Source of the DNA: Clavelina lepadiformis
Taxonomy: Eukaryota > Chordata > Ascidiacea > Aplousobranchia > Clavelinidae
Assembly: GCF_947623445.1 (NCBI RefSeq)
Contig: NC_135244.1
Coordinates: 17,112,860-17,176,859 of the forward strand
Reading direction: 5' to 3'
Length of the DNA stretch: 64,000 nt
Shown: piece by piece, positions 38,603-50,500 of the stretch
How positions within the stretch are numbered: the first letter of the stretch is position 1
Layout: each line of letters starts with the position of its first letter
The notes under the pieces: model-generated
Seen by the model: the letters and a program-made list of their open reading frames with translations, nothing else
Database searches by the model: none
Told to the model about the DNA's origin: nothing
Position numbers and translations under genes: made by a program

Positions 38603-41408
38603 ATGAAATTTGATGCTAAAGGTATGATAAAATTACTAACGTTTTTAATAAACTTTTAGTTGTCAATACTACAGTATTATATTAAGTTTTCAAACCCTAC
38701 TATTTGTAGTTTGGTGTAAACTAAAAGATTCGCAGTGTTATGAATAACTTAAGTAAAAAATGTTTTATTTGCGTCAAGTAACACCTATTCTATAAATATT
38801 TGTTAAAGTGAGTGAAATGGCACATAAAGCAATGAATGCAACTTTGAGTGGCGACAACAACAACAATGATGTCATTGCATCCAGCAAGGTAGAAAACTGA
38901 AATAAAGGAATAATCCTGATTATATATTTTACCCAGCTAAAATTTATTTGAAATTACACAGGAAGTGTTGGTAAGCTCTGCTAAAGCAAGTTCAATGACA
39001 AGTAGCAAATCAAGTAACAGCGTTTCCTCTTACTCACCTGTGAAAACTCCAACACATTTTCATCACCCAGGTAATTCAGCACAAGTTTATTGATACAAAA
39101 AGCAGAAGTACATTTTTATTAAATCCTCTTATCTTACTTCATTAAGAAAAAAATTCACAAATATTATGTGGTCATTTCAATAACAATAAGTATTTAGTTA
39201 TTCATCAATGTTTTTTGCTGACTTGCAAAAATGTTTGTGCTATGGTATTTATGGTTCAGTATTCAAAATCGATCTTTTCCATTAAGTTATTCTGACACTT
39301 TTTTAAGGAACTATAAATAATTTATACCATTATGCTGTATCCCAGATCTTTAATAACGTCTGAGCTTTAGTGGCTCGTTGTTGCACCACTTTGCAATGTG
39401 TGTGATACAAATGTTAAATCTTTTCCATACTTTTTACCTTGCTTTTGTCTTTTCTATAATTGCTTCACATAAACTTGTACAAAATGCTGTTGTTTATTAC
39501 TTTCTCAAGAATGTTTACATTTTTTGCAGAATATTTCATAGAGGGCAATGATAACCAGAAACCTCGCATGGTAGAACATGCAAAACAAGTTGTGGTTAAT
39601 GTTCATCCAGAAACAGGAATTGATCGGACTTCAATCATTGAAAATGACCTTAATAACTGGCAACCTTCATCCCCTTACAGCAGATGTAATATACTTTTAG
39701 CAGCACTTTACAATTGGCATATTGTGAAATATAAAATCCATAAAAGTATCTTGATGGTATCTCTATTGTTCATTGTATTTTGATTGATGCATAAAGCTGT
39801 GGAAGTTATGTATGTTTTTACTAAAGAATGTCAACTTTTTGTTTCATGCAGCCTGGTGTTTATGTAAGTACATTGCAAACATCTCTGTGATATATTTCCA
39901 GAGTCTAACATGTGACTTAACCATAACGAACTCACTACGACAACATGTCTAGAATTTACTCCAGATCGATGTTGTCGGAGTGCATGCTGAATAAATCATG
40001 AATTGAAAAACCGTTTTGTGCTGTAAGGCTGGAATATAATCGTTGATACTGCAGGTTCTTGGTATTCAAGGTGGGAAGATAAAGAAGAAGCCGAGGAAAT
40101 GGATCGCCAGGAGAAAATGAAGGAGGAAAGAAGAAGAAGAAACACTGAAGAGGTCGATTGGCATGACAGACTCATCTCAAACAATCTTTTTTAAAAAATA
40201 TTTCGCAATCATTGCCTTACAGCCTTTTATGCCATTGCTATATTCACAGATTCAAAAACTACCATGCAGCTTGGGAAAGATGGTTTTAAAAGAACAAGAG
40301 AGATTGGAGATAGAACTCGAAAAACAAGGCCTGGATCCAAGATTAACTTCACGATCACCTAGCGCGAACAATCCCTTGAATGTTCACCCACGATACAGAA
40401 ATCCTGCCAATGCCTGTAAGTTTTATACTTTACTGTTGCAGTGGTCACTTATCGCAATGCTTTTGAAAATTTCTTAAGTTTTTTTCAACTTTGTTTAACA
40501 TTTAGAAACTTTTTTGTTGCTCAGCACCGTCTAGAATAGTAACAAATAGCAAACAAGGTATTGTGACAAACAGCGTCCAAAGTTTGACCATTGATGTAAG
40601 TGGACAGTGAATACACGTTAAATATGCAACGATGTTTTATGATAAACCGACCAGATCAGTTTTAAGCGCAGTTTCAGGTTTGTTATTCGTCTTGCAGAGA
40701 GATAACAACATACGTCCCAGCGTAGACAACACGTTGAATACCAGCGGTAAGCAAAATATTTACGTTTTCCTTGATCTTGTCAATTCATGTCATCAAAGGT
40801 AATCAATATCACCAGGAATTTCACATTTGTTGACGAAGTTAGTTCCAATTTCAATATTTTTCCTCTTTTGGTTTACAGTAGACGGGTTTGAAAACAGTAC
40901 GTTTATCAAAGTCAACAGTGAAGCTAAATTGACCAAAGGCGTGTCCATGCCAGCGATTCCTGGTCAAGTGAAGGTAGAAAGTGGTTTTCTGTTTGATCAG
41001 AAAAACCATTTCTTGCAGGGCAGTTTTCAGATTGTGGTCTAATGCAATTTTAATGCGCAGCTCTTCCCCTACCACATTCTTTCCACGTTAAACCGACGAC
41101 TTCCAAAAGGTGTTGACCGCACAAGATTAGAGGTGAGTGCTTTGGCCCCTCAAGCACAGTTTCCGCCATTTTTATGCTCAACGGTATTGAGACAAGTTTT
41201 GTTTACGTTTAAAGTCGTTTTGGGCGTGGTGTATATTTTTTCTAATGTGAAATTGTACAACCTGTTATTTTTTAATGATTTCTGTGCTCTGTAGCAACAC
41301 CTAACTTTCAAAGAATTTAACGAAATCTTTGGAATGACACGAGACCAGTTTTGGAGATTGCCTAAATGGAAACGAATGGAAATGAAGAAGAAGGTTCATT
41401 TGTTTTAA
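38603..41408 (+). CDS. Dematin/abLIM-like villin-headpiece protein
   Basis: Actin-bundling and membrane-anchoring protein by family. Exons: 38570-38621 (in-frame ATG 38603), 38809-38888, 38962-39070, 39530-39685, 40055-40152, 40250-40415, 40525-40595, 40698-40746, 40879-40973, 41061-41132, 41295-41408. From this ATG the product is 342 residues. Family blocks in order: THFHHPE (abLIM-anchor start), NNWQPSSP, a charged coiled stretch EDKEEAEEMDRQEKMKEE, SLGKMVLKEQERLE, KGVSMP, LFPYHIL, RLPKGVDRTRLE, and the headpiece EFNEIFGMTRDQFWRLPKWK ending KKKVHLF. HFHHPE, SLGKMVLKE and the lack of LIM domains resemble dematin; KGVSMP resembles abLIM. Exon 1 follows a TCTAG acceptor, so a 5' exon lies upstream. 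A 12-nt cassette may be inserted between exons 4 and 5. One invertebrate gene probably corresponds to both vertebrate families. Confidence 0.88.
39852..39863 (+). other. Candidate 12-nt microexon in the dematin/abLIM gene
   Basis: The block cctggtgtttat is bounded by a strong acceptor (tttgtttcatgcag) and a consensus donor (gtaagt). It keeps phase 1 on both sides, between exon 39530-39685 and exon 40055-40152, and would insert four residues (S-W-C-L) without disturbing frame. Confidence 0.45.
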
Positions 41409-44153
41409 CTTCGCTTTGAAATAATTGCAACCAGTACCATGAGAGTCAGAAGCAAAGCTTGACTTGATCCCCTGTACTCATTCTGTTGATATTTCCAGTA
41501 GTTTTTATTTCAAGTATGATTCAGTTTTTCTACTCCGTGCAGCTTGTCAGTGTTAAATCCATGGTGGAACTGTAGTTGTGGTTTTTATAAAAATCAGACA
41601 ATTTATTATTACGGACAAACGAATTTGAGAATACTTTTTCTGTAAGAAATTGGGTCTAGCATCTTCAGTAAAAAATTGGTTATCCCTGCGAATATGTTTA
41701 GGCCTATTGTTTATTGCACGAAACAGTATTCCTGGCAGAAGGGCCTCAATTGAAAAGAAATAATGTATACTTGTTAGATCAATGTACGGTATAGTGTGAG
41801 AGAATTTTTAGACTGCTTTGAACTACAACGTGTATTTTGATGTTACTTTTCACTTTTGTGCACAATCGGTAACTGTCACAAATGCCTACTATTGCATGCA
41901 GCCGTCTCTTGTTTATGTGTTCGCGAATTAAATTGTGACGATGACATCTGGCATTGTTCCATTCATGTCATTACCTTTTGTCTCGGGTGAAGATTAATTT
42001 GACAGAGTTTGACGCGTTCTCACATGAAACTTTTTATTCTGTGTTCTGCTATAAAATAGATTGATATTGTAAATATGAACAAGACACTGGAAATTAGGAC
42101 AAGACACATGTTCATGTCACGTGCAACGTTAAATAGTACTCGCTTTATTCTGTAAAACACACGTGTTTGGCCTTTTATATGAACATCTCGTCTGCGCATA
42201 ACACCGCCGTAATGTTTTGTCATACAACTTCTAAGTCTTAATAGAATGAGAATCATGCGATTATTTTAATCATTTGATTTTGTAGGCATAGCAGATAGCA
42301 AATGCTAGTAAAAAGCAGTGTTACCAGGGTGGCGGTTTTCACACCTAATTGAGATAGTTCCTATATATCCAGGGTTGCCTTTTCAGCACTGGCAACTAAG
42401 GCAAATACAAATATCTCTGAAACTTATATTGTTGGTAAAACAGAAGAAACTTACTTTGTGACAAAAAAGTCATACTTTGCTCCGTTTGAATGGGTCAATG
42501 GATAATTTGACGGTGTTACTGCTTTTTTAGTCTTCCATGATAAGTACAAGATATTTATTTGACGTACTAGATATCGTGGCAACATAAGAGAGGTTTGAGC
42601 TCGATTTTTACTTTATAGGTTACTATATGATGACTTTAATTTACTATATGATAAGTATTTTGATTAATTATCTATCTCACATTGCGGCACGCGACGTATT
42701 TTTGACTATTTAGCAAAAATTTCACCTCGTGTCGTACCGATATCAGCTAAAGTCAAACTCTCATAAACACGGAAATATCCAAATATATATAACCGAAAAT
42801 CTTTTAATCTCAAACAATCCTGTAATACTTTCCACAGAACCTCACTTGGTATCAGCTGTAGACGAAAATGACTAATCTTTAAAAGCAGCAGACATAATGT
42901 GAATCTAGGATCCTTCTATAATAACAGAGCTTGCAGTTCAATGTGATTTCTCTTTTTACATATATTCAGCACACGCAAACTTTGAATCAAACAAACATAC
43001 CTTATACATAATACTGCTCAAAATCATAAGTAGAATGTAACAGAGGTAAAAACATTGTACATTGCTCAGAAAAGAATATTTGTTCTCATTCGATCCAACG
43101 TATAATTCTTGAAACGTTTGATAAAAATCATGAAAATAAAGACTTTTTCATATAATTCTTGAGGCCTATAAACGATAAAACTGAGTTGACATACAATGAT
43201 ATAGTTTACTCTGTGCACAGTCGGGCATGCCTGACCATTCTGCTTCCCAAGTATTTTGTAATTTTTATGAAAAAATCTTTAGTAAAGACCAACATAAAAC
43301 TGGTGTAGTTTGTACATTTGTTGACAGCAGTTAAATTGTTTCCGAATAAATGCTTGTTTCCAGGCTATAAGAAAACAGTTTTGAAGTAAAGTAACAACAA
43401 GTTGGACGATTAAAATCGACAAACAACAAATGCACAATTCATAGAATGCTCTTCTAATAGCAAGAAAACCGCTGATTAAATTCGGCAGTAATTACGTAAA
43501 AAAAACTTGAAAAACATGTTACGAAATTATGGAGGAGAGTGGAAAAATTGCGTGGCAAGATTATATTGGAGAATTCGAGAAGACAAAATCAATTAGAATT
43601 AGACGAGAGGGTTGCATTATTTCAAGCGATCTTGGAAAATTTTGCAAGAAAAATGGCAAAAGTATCGTGATTTACAAAAAATCGTGATTTTTAACACCTT
43701 ATGTTCACCACGATTGAGCCAGTAATGGCAAATTATGAAAAAAGTTTGGAAAAAACATGTCTTATTCAAAAACACATGCTATTATCGTTCGCGAATTTAC
43801 ACGTTGTAAAGTTGTTATACAAAGACTTCTTCCAGCACTGGTTCAATAATAACCAGATTTGAGGGAAAAGCGTAATCAGAATAAAACGAAGGCAATTAAA
43901 ACAAACAGCATACTTGGCAGGAGAACGTGCCTCTTGTGATATGTGAATCCACTTTGATTGTTTTGATTGGATTGAGGTAAAAGAAAAGTAAATGGGAAGT
44001 GATTAATGCAAAAAATAGTCACAAGCGATAACCAGCAGATCATGTACTAAAACTGATATTTTGACAAGCATTGACGAAATTTTCGACTGACGCAAGTAAA
44101 ACGCACTGGTAGACATTTTTGTGATACCACTGCTAATGAAAAAGGATTGTGCA
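41409..44153. other. Convergent intergenic region between dematin/abLIM and P450
   Basis: Lies between the 3' ends of two convergent genes and should contain both 3'UTRs. No other gene was recognised. Confidence 0.4.
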
Positions 44154-44159
44154 TTTATT
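44154..44159 (-). terminator. Candidate poly(A) signal of the P450 gene
   Basis: AATAAA on the minus strand, about 400 nt beyond the P450 stop codon. Confidence 0.4.
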
Positions 44160-44555
44160 TCATCACTTTTCACAAAAAAATTATATCCCCATCCTGTAAC
44201 TCAGTTTTTTTGTGGCATGATTTCAGAACCGTTGTTAAAATTCGGTAAGCCCGTTTGCTTTTCACCATCCGCAAAAACATTTCTGGGCTTCGGAATCAAT
44301 GTCTGTAGCTTTGTCAACATACTTGATGTACATAACCTGGAGCCTACAAACACTAGAAAAACAAAAGGCAAGAAAACGGCTCATGTTTAGATTCTCATGT
44401 GTGTCTCTGCTGCAAACATTGTCGCCTGCATAATAACACCTCTTGTAAACTTGTCTAAGACGACCGGAAATTTGCAACAAAAGTGAAGAATCTTTCGCAT
44501 TTCTTTAAATTGCCCGTATATTTTATACCATGGGCTATCAGTACTGTTCGGAAGA

Positions 44556-47500
44556 TCAACGTGAAGGACCACTTTCTGCAGAAATTCCGCTTTGAATTAT
44601 TTCGTTAATCTGTCCGCGCTTGCTCCTCGACAGTTTTCTGCGACGGAAAAATTGATTCAATTGAGTTAAAGTCTCTTCATCACCGTCGGAAAACTCCGGC
44701 TTTTGTGAATTGTTTAAAGACGGACTTCTAAAGGTTGATTCAGTATGGACATCCACTGGATCATACATACTTCTTGTGTTGTTTACGGTTGGCACCTTAG
44801 TGTCCCCCTTTATTACGTCCGTGTATTTTCGCAGGAGATCTGGTTTGCGGACTCTGAGTTTGGTCCAAAGCGACTTAGGCCGCATGGAGAGGTTGTAAAC
44901 CCCTTCCAGAGTCGTCGGGTGCTTGGGATCCTCCTGGACTTCACAAAGAGTGAGCAACGTCGCTGTGAAGTGCATCAGCAAAAGTCGGGACAACTCATCC
45001 CCCGGACATTTTCTAGGTCCGAAAGAGAAGAGTAAGTATTTGTCGTGGGGATTTCGAATCAATTTTCCATTTGCATCCAGGAAACGTTCCGGAATGAACT
45101 CATCCGGTCTGACCCAGTGTTCCGGGTCATGATTTGCAGCAAACTGATTCACAAAGACCATCATATTCTTGGGAATATGGAAACCTCCGAGCACTGTTGC
45201 CTCGGTAACCACATGTGGAATTGTGGTAGATGTGAACGTGGAATGACGGAAGATCTCATGCATACACGCCTCTAGGTAAGGGAAGTCTCCTCTGTTAGAA
45301 AAATCTGGAAGTTTATCCCCTGCTAGGACGGAGTCTAGCTCTTGATGAATCTGCAAAGAAAATTAGCAATACTGTTAATTGTAAACTCTGTAAACAAATA
45401 CAACAAACCAAAATCAAGATAATTTATAAAAATAACAAAAAAGCACCTTTTCCTCCTTTATAAACAAAAGGCTTTCATCCGGAATGCTAAAAATCGAATA
45501 CCTTTTTCTGGTGCTCTTTGAAGTACATCATATAGATGAGAACCCATTGTATTGTAGTGGAAAGCGTATCTTGCGCTGCTCCGAAAATATCAGTAGTTAG
45601 CGCCATTATGATGTCATCTTTCATCAACCCATTGGGTTCCTTTATTCCTTCTTCTATAAAAGTGTCGACCACATCGCGAATGTTACCGTACTGGTAATTC
45701 TGTTTGTGTTCTTCAGTTCTGTAAAATTCGTTTTATTTGTTTCATCTGTCTGTTTATAATTTTGTTTTATTAATGGTTAATGGATGTTTCGGGGAAGTTG
45801 ACCAACTAAACAAAGCAACTCACCGTAGCTTCATCCATTTATTGAGGCGGTTAGTGAGAAAATCGAAATCTTTGATTGCTTTTTTAAATTTTGGGAAAAC
45901 CTACGAAGAAAAGCAAGAATTAGAAGACAAAAATTGTTATTTCTCTCTTTAGATATCTCTTTAGCAAAAATTACAAAGAAAAGCATAACCACGTGATCGC
46001 ACATTATCTCCAGGAAAGCGTGACCGGAGCACAACACCGTCTCGCGATGTGCAAGTGGAGGATTACAACAAAACTTTGCAAAACATATTTCAAATTCGTG
46101 ATGCCAAGGGGCGCTGAAAGAGGACAAACCACCTATTATGACGCCACAAGTCTCCCATGACACAATAAGTGCACACTTGACTGGCTAAAAGAGCAACAAA
46201 ATATGCTGGCTGGCGGTGGCGCATTAATTATTTCTCATCTTGTTCTTATGCTGCGTTACACGTCCAACCAATTTCGATGAAACAATACGTCACCAACGAT
46301 CCTTCTCGTGAAAGCAAAACGATAAATTATTTCTATATGGCGTGCGAGTAATTATGCTGCACAGGATCGACCGCAAAATGATTAGGATCCTGATCAATGT
46401 TCATTGTTTAACGATTTGAATACTCGGTAAGTTGACCACTTGGGCACAAAATAGGTAAAAAGTACTCTAATAGCCATTGCAGCAGATTGAAAATGTGATT
46501 CTCAAGGCGGCTGACAGAATAAAGAAATAGCAGAAAAGAAATTACAAATTAGCATAAAAAAGAAGCAACAGTATAATTGCTAAAGGTCTCACCGAAATGT
46601 TTTATTCTAGATCGGGGGCAACTTTTTGCTGCCAAAGGTCGCATTTCAGTTCACTGGGAATCAGTATGCATAGACAAAGTATTGCAAAGGTTGTTTATTA
46701 GTAGTATAATCACAACAATAAAGCTATTTATCATGAGATAATGGAACAATATTTGGTTCCAAAAGCCTTAATTTTAGGATATATTGGTCCTCCAGGTGAA
46801 AATCGGTCAAAACTAGCAACCATTACAAATATATATTAGTCAGCAAGGAAACGGTTAGAAGGTAGCCTAGCCATTCACCGCATTGCGATCTAAATAGCTT
46901 AAACACGTCTCAAAAGAAAACCGCTTTTGTGGTTTGTGGATTATTACTTGTGTAGACCAATAACAAGCTTTTATATGGCAGGTGAAGTTGACTTCATAAG
47001 TTTACCCATGTATGTTTACTAACCATCAATGGGTGCACGTTTTTCAGCTTTATGTTTACTACAAAAATTTCGGAGAGCTTTCCGCGTTCTGCAAAGGAAA
47101 AACATCAAAGCGAAATCAAAACGATTATTTCTGCAGCTCAGACTTTCTTATCCAGGTTAATAAAAAACTAGCTATATCGCGAGTTAAACAAAGAGGAACT
47201 GCAGTACGTTATACAACATTAGTATCCCTTCTCAACTCAACCGCTGAGATGAAACGCTTAAACAATATTAACTTTACTGCACGTTTATTGAAATTCCAGC
47301 GAGAACAACTGAAAAGCAAAATTTTTCCTGTTGAAAACATGTTTTGATCGGTCGCTTGGTGTCAGTAAAGGTCTTAATGGCAAACGCATACATTGTGACA
47401 GACAAGGTCATTCAATTTTGAACATTTTCCAAATTCTTTGTATTAGAAAATGATTAATGAACCCACCCCAATAGCGCATAGCACCATTCGAACCAGACTT

Positions 47501-50500
47501 ACAGCGTGCAATACACTCGAACTGCTGACACGAAATCGCCCATAGACTCATTTCTATACGCCGCAAAATCGCTCATTCTAACCTTCCCTGCGAGTCCAAA
47601 TACCGGGGTGCGAGATTACGAGACAGATAAAAAGAAAATTGCACGTTCCAAAATAGAAGAGAGGAAAGACATTCGTTGGTGCAAATTAGAGACTTAAAAT
47701 TTCGGCAACTGCCCCGTTTCTTCAAAATAGATTTAAAGAAGGAAAATAAACTGTGCTAAAAACGTAAACAAGCGAACAGGTGACAAGAATTTGACTAACT
47801 TAAATGTTAACTTTTTCTTCTTCTAAGTATATGATAAGGATAAAAATTATTGCCAGCAGCTCAGAGTTTCGCGGGATAAATGATGCTTTGACGAAATAAG
47901 CAACGAAGGAAACCTGTATGATTACAAGTACACTGTTTATATGGAAACTATAAGCATAAAATTACATTTACCAATAAACATTATATAATAATCAGTTAAT
48001 CTCTTCACAAAGCAAGATATAAGGTAAAACAGCGATACAAGACGAAATTACCACAATGAAAAGTCTATAAAATCGAAAAGAAATTGCAGGATCGAGCAGC
48101 CGTTATGGTTGAAATATCACGGTTCATTTCAAATGTTTCACGCCAATGCTCTCTTCGCATAATCAGACCACGACATAAGGAGCCATTTCGCCACCGTGTA
48201 ACGATCCTGGCGGTTGTCACGCGATAAACGCCGCCGCACATTCCACCGACGATGAACTCGGCTCGGGTCATCCTCGAAAAAGGAAGAGAACAATCACAGA
48301 CAATAAAAATGCGACCACGTGATAAACGAACTTGAGTCCTAAGGTTAGTCGGGCGACGGGGCAAACCATCGGGAAATTTCCCGGTCACTGTGTTGAAGAT
48401 TCCGCCCCCATATTCATACGCGTATTGTTTGTTTTCTCCGACTATCTATGCAGTCCAGGCGAAAATCAAACCCGAGTTTGGCAAATTCACGCAAAAAGAG
48501 AGAAACACTCACTTGATCAACAAACAATAAAGATACGGGAGTACATACATTGTCTAAGAGTTTAAATTATCTGTAAAAAGCAGAGCTTATTTAGGACGTT
48601 GCATAATAAACCCGTGAAAGACGTTTTTGTGTCCAGAGTATAACAATTCAAATATTTCATAACAAATGTCGCCGTATAAAAACCACCGGACGTAAAAGTA
48701 TCTGACAAAAGATACAATGACCAGTGCCCCGGGTATTTCAATGGAACTTCGTTTTATTTTTAGTAGTTTCACACGCTTTTAAAAGGAAAAAAATTATATA
48801 CCTTTATCCAAGGCATGACGTCGATTTGACTTCCTGCCCCAACCACTTCGCCAAATTGGAGGTTTAGGCTGACCAGGTCTTGAAATTCCTGAAAAAGAAA
48901 TAGCACATTATTACATTCATTCTATCTTTGTAATTCGGTGGTCAAAAGAAAAAAATTATAATTAGTTGCGGAAAACGCCTGGTCTAAATTCGAATTCTAT
49001 CCATATGAATAAACATTACCGCCAAATATGCCTTTTTAAACAGTTTAGGCGATTTTCGACTTAAAACGAGGCATTTCCTTAATCCTCTTTTACCCTTAAA
49101 AAGTCTTAACAGTGAGATATCTTACAAAGTATAACGGCTTTCATAAAGTTTTAATTCTGAAGTGCTTTCACTGATGGAGTATTAGGTGTGAGGCATCAAC
49201 AAAAACCTATGACATTAATCACATGTTATGGATGTTTCACTGTTCAGCTGATTTAGCAAAATTTAGATTTTGTGAAAATAAAAAATTTAGATTTAGATTT
49301 AGAACAGCAATCAAACAAACCTAGAAATTTTTTTATGCTTCCTAAATTTTGCTGAACGTATCAAAAGTATTTTAGAACCTTTTTAAGCATTTAAACTGGC
49401 GGGAGACTTTTCTTGAAATTATTGCTATTTGCAATAACCTGTAAGTTATTCCAAAATCTACTTCATGTAAAAACACCGCCTTTATTTTTAATGCTGCTTA
49501 TTTAGGTATAACAATGTATGGAGATACAAAAATGGATTATAGGTACCTAATAATTTGTTGAATTATACCCATGACGTTACACTGAAAAGAAAAATGTTAC
49601 GCCTGAGTGATTTGTATGTAAGCCCAGACTGATAACAGTCGTCAATCCATTACAATTTAATTGAAGTCCAGAACTTAGTCCCACTGCATTGTGATGTCAT
49701 GCTTCCAAAAAAAAACAAAAAACATCACAATCTGAAATAAACGACAATATACACTAACAACTATATATTCAGCAACTTTTTCAAAGCAATATGCCTTAAT
49801 CATAAGATGGAATGATTATTCTTCAAGTTTAAAGACTTCAAAATCACACCTGTTAATGGTCACGTCTCTGTGTTTAAAACGTATAGGAAACTGAGACCGC
49901 TTTTACAAAAGAGGAAAAACAGGAATTATTATAATGAATTGGTTTTTAAGAGATTTTAAAAACGGGGCAACAAGCATCCAACAGAGATTTCTGTAAATCA
50001 TTTTCTTTTCGCTCAAAGCAACCACCGAATTTAATCAAGAAAAACGACAACGTAACAAATAAAGCATACCAAAACGATTAACCAAGAAAGTAGCTTATTT
50101 CGGCAAAATCCAATAACTCAATGACTTGGTTTATTGACAGCAGTGCTGCTGGAAGGCTATTACGTATACGCTGTATAAGCTCTTTAGGTTAAATGCGAGA
50201 CTTCGCACGCGTCTCTAGCCTTCTCAAAGGAAATTCTAATCATGCTTTTAACAAAACCACTATTTCCTGCTTCGCTTAAATTGGCGAAATGCAACACAGA
50301 CTACTTTAGCTTTGTATAATAAACCTTCTGTGGAAACCCGATCCATCAGCATTCACTACAGGTCAACAACAGACAAAATTTTTTTGGAGGTTGTAGATGA
50401 CAACAGAGGGCACCACAAGTCGTCTGATAAGAATAACGCTCGGCAGTGGCCAAAAGTGCTACCGGTTAGGTTCAATCGTCGCAAATCTCAGCTTAGTGAG

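Noticed and set aside
48065..48388. 107-codon minus-strand ORF in P450 intron 2 as a nested gene
   Set aside because: No recognisable domain; a local rise in GC lowers stop frequency. Not enough support.
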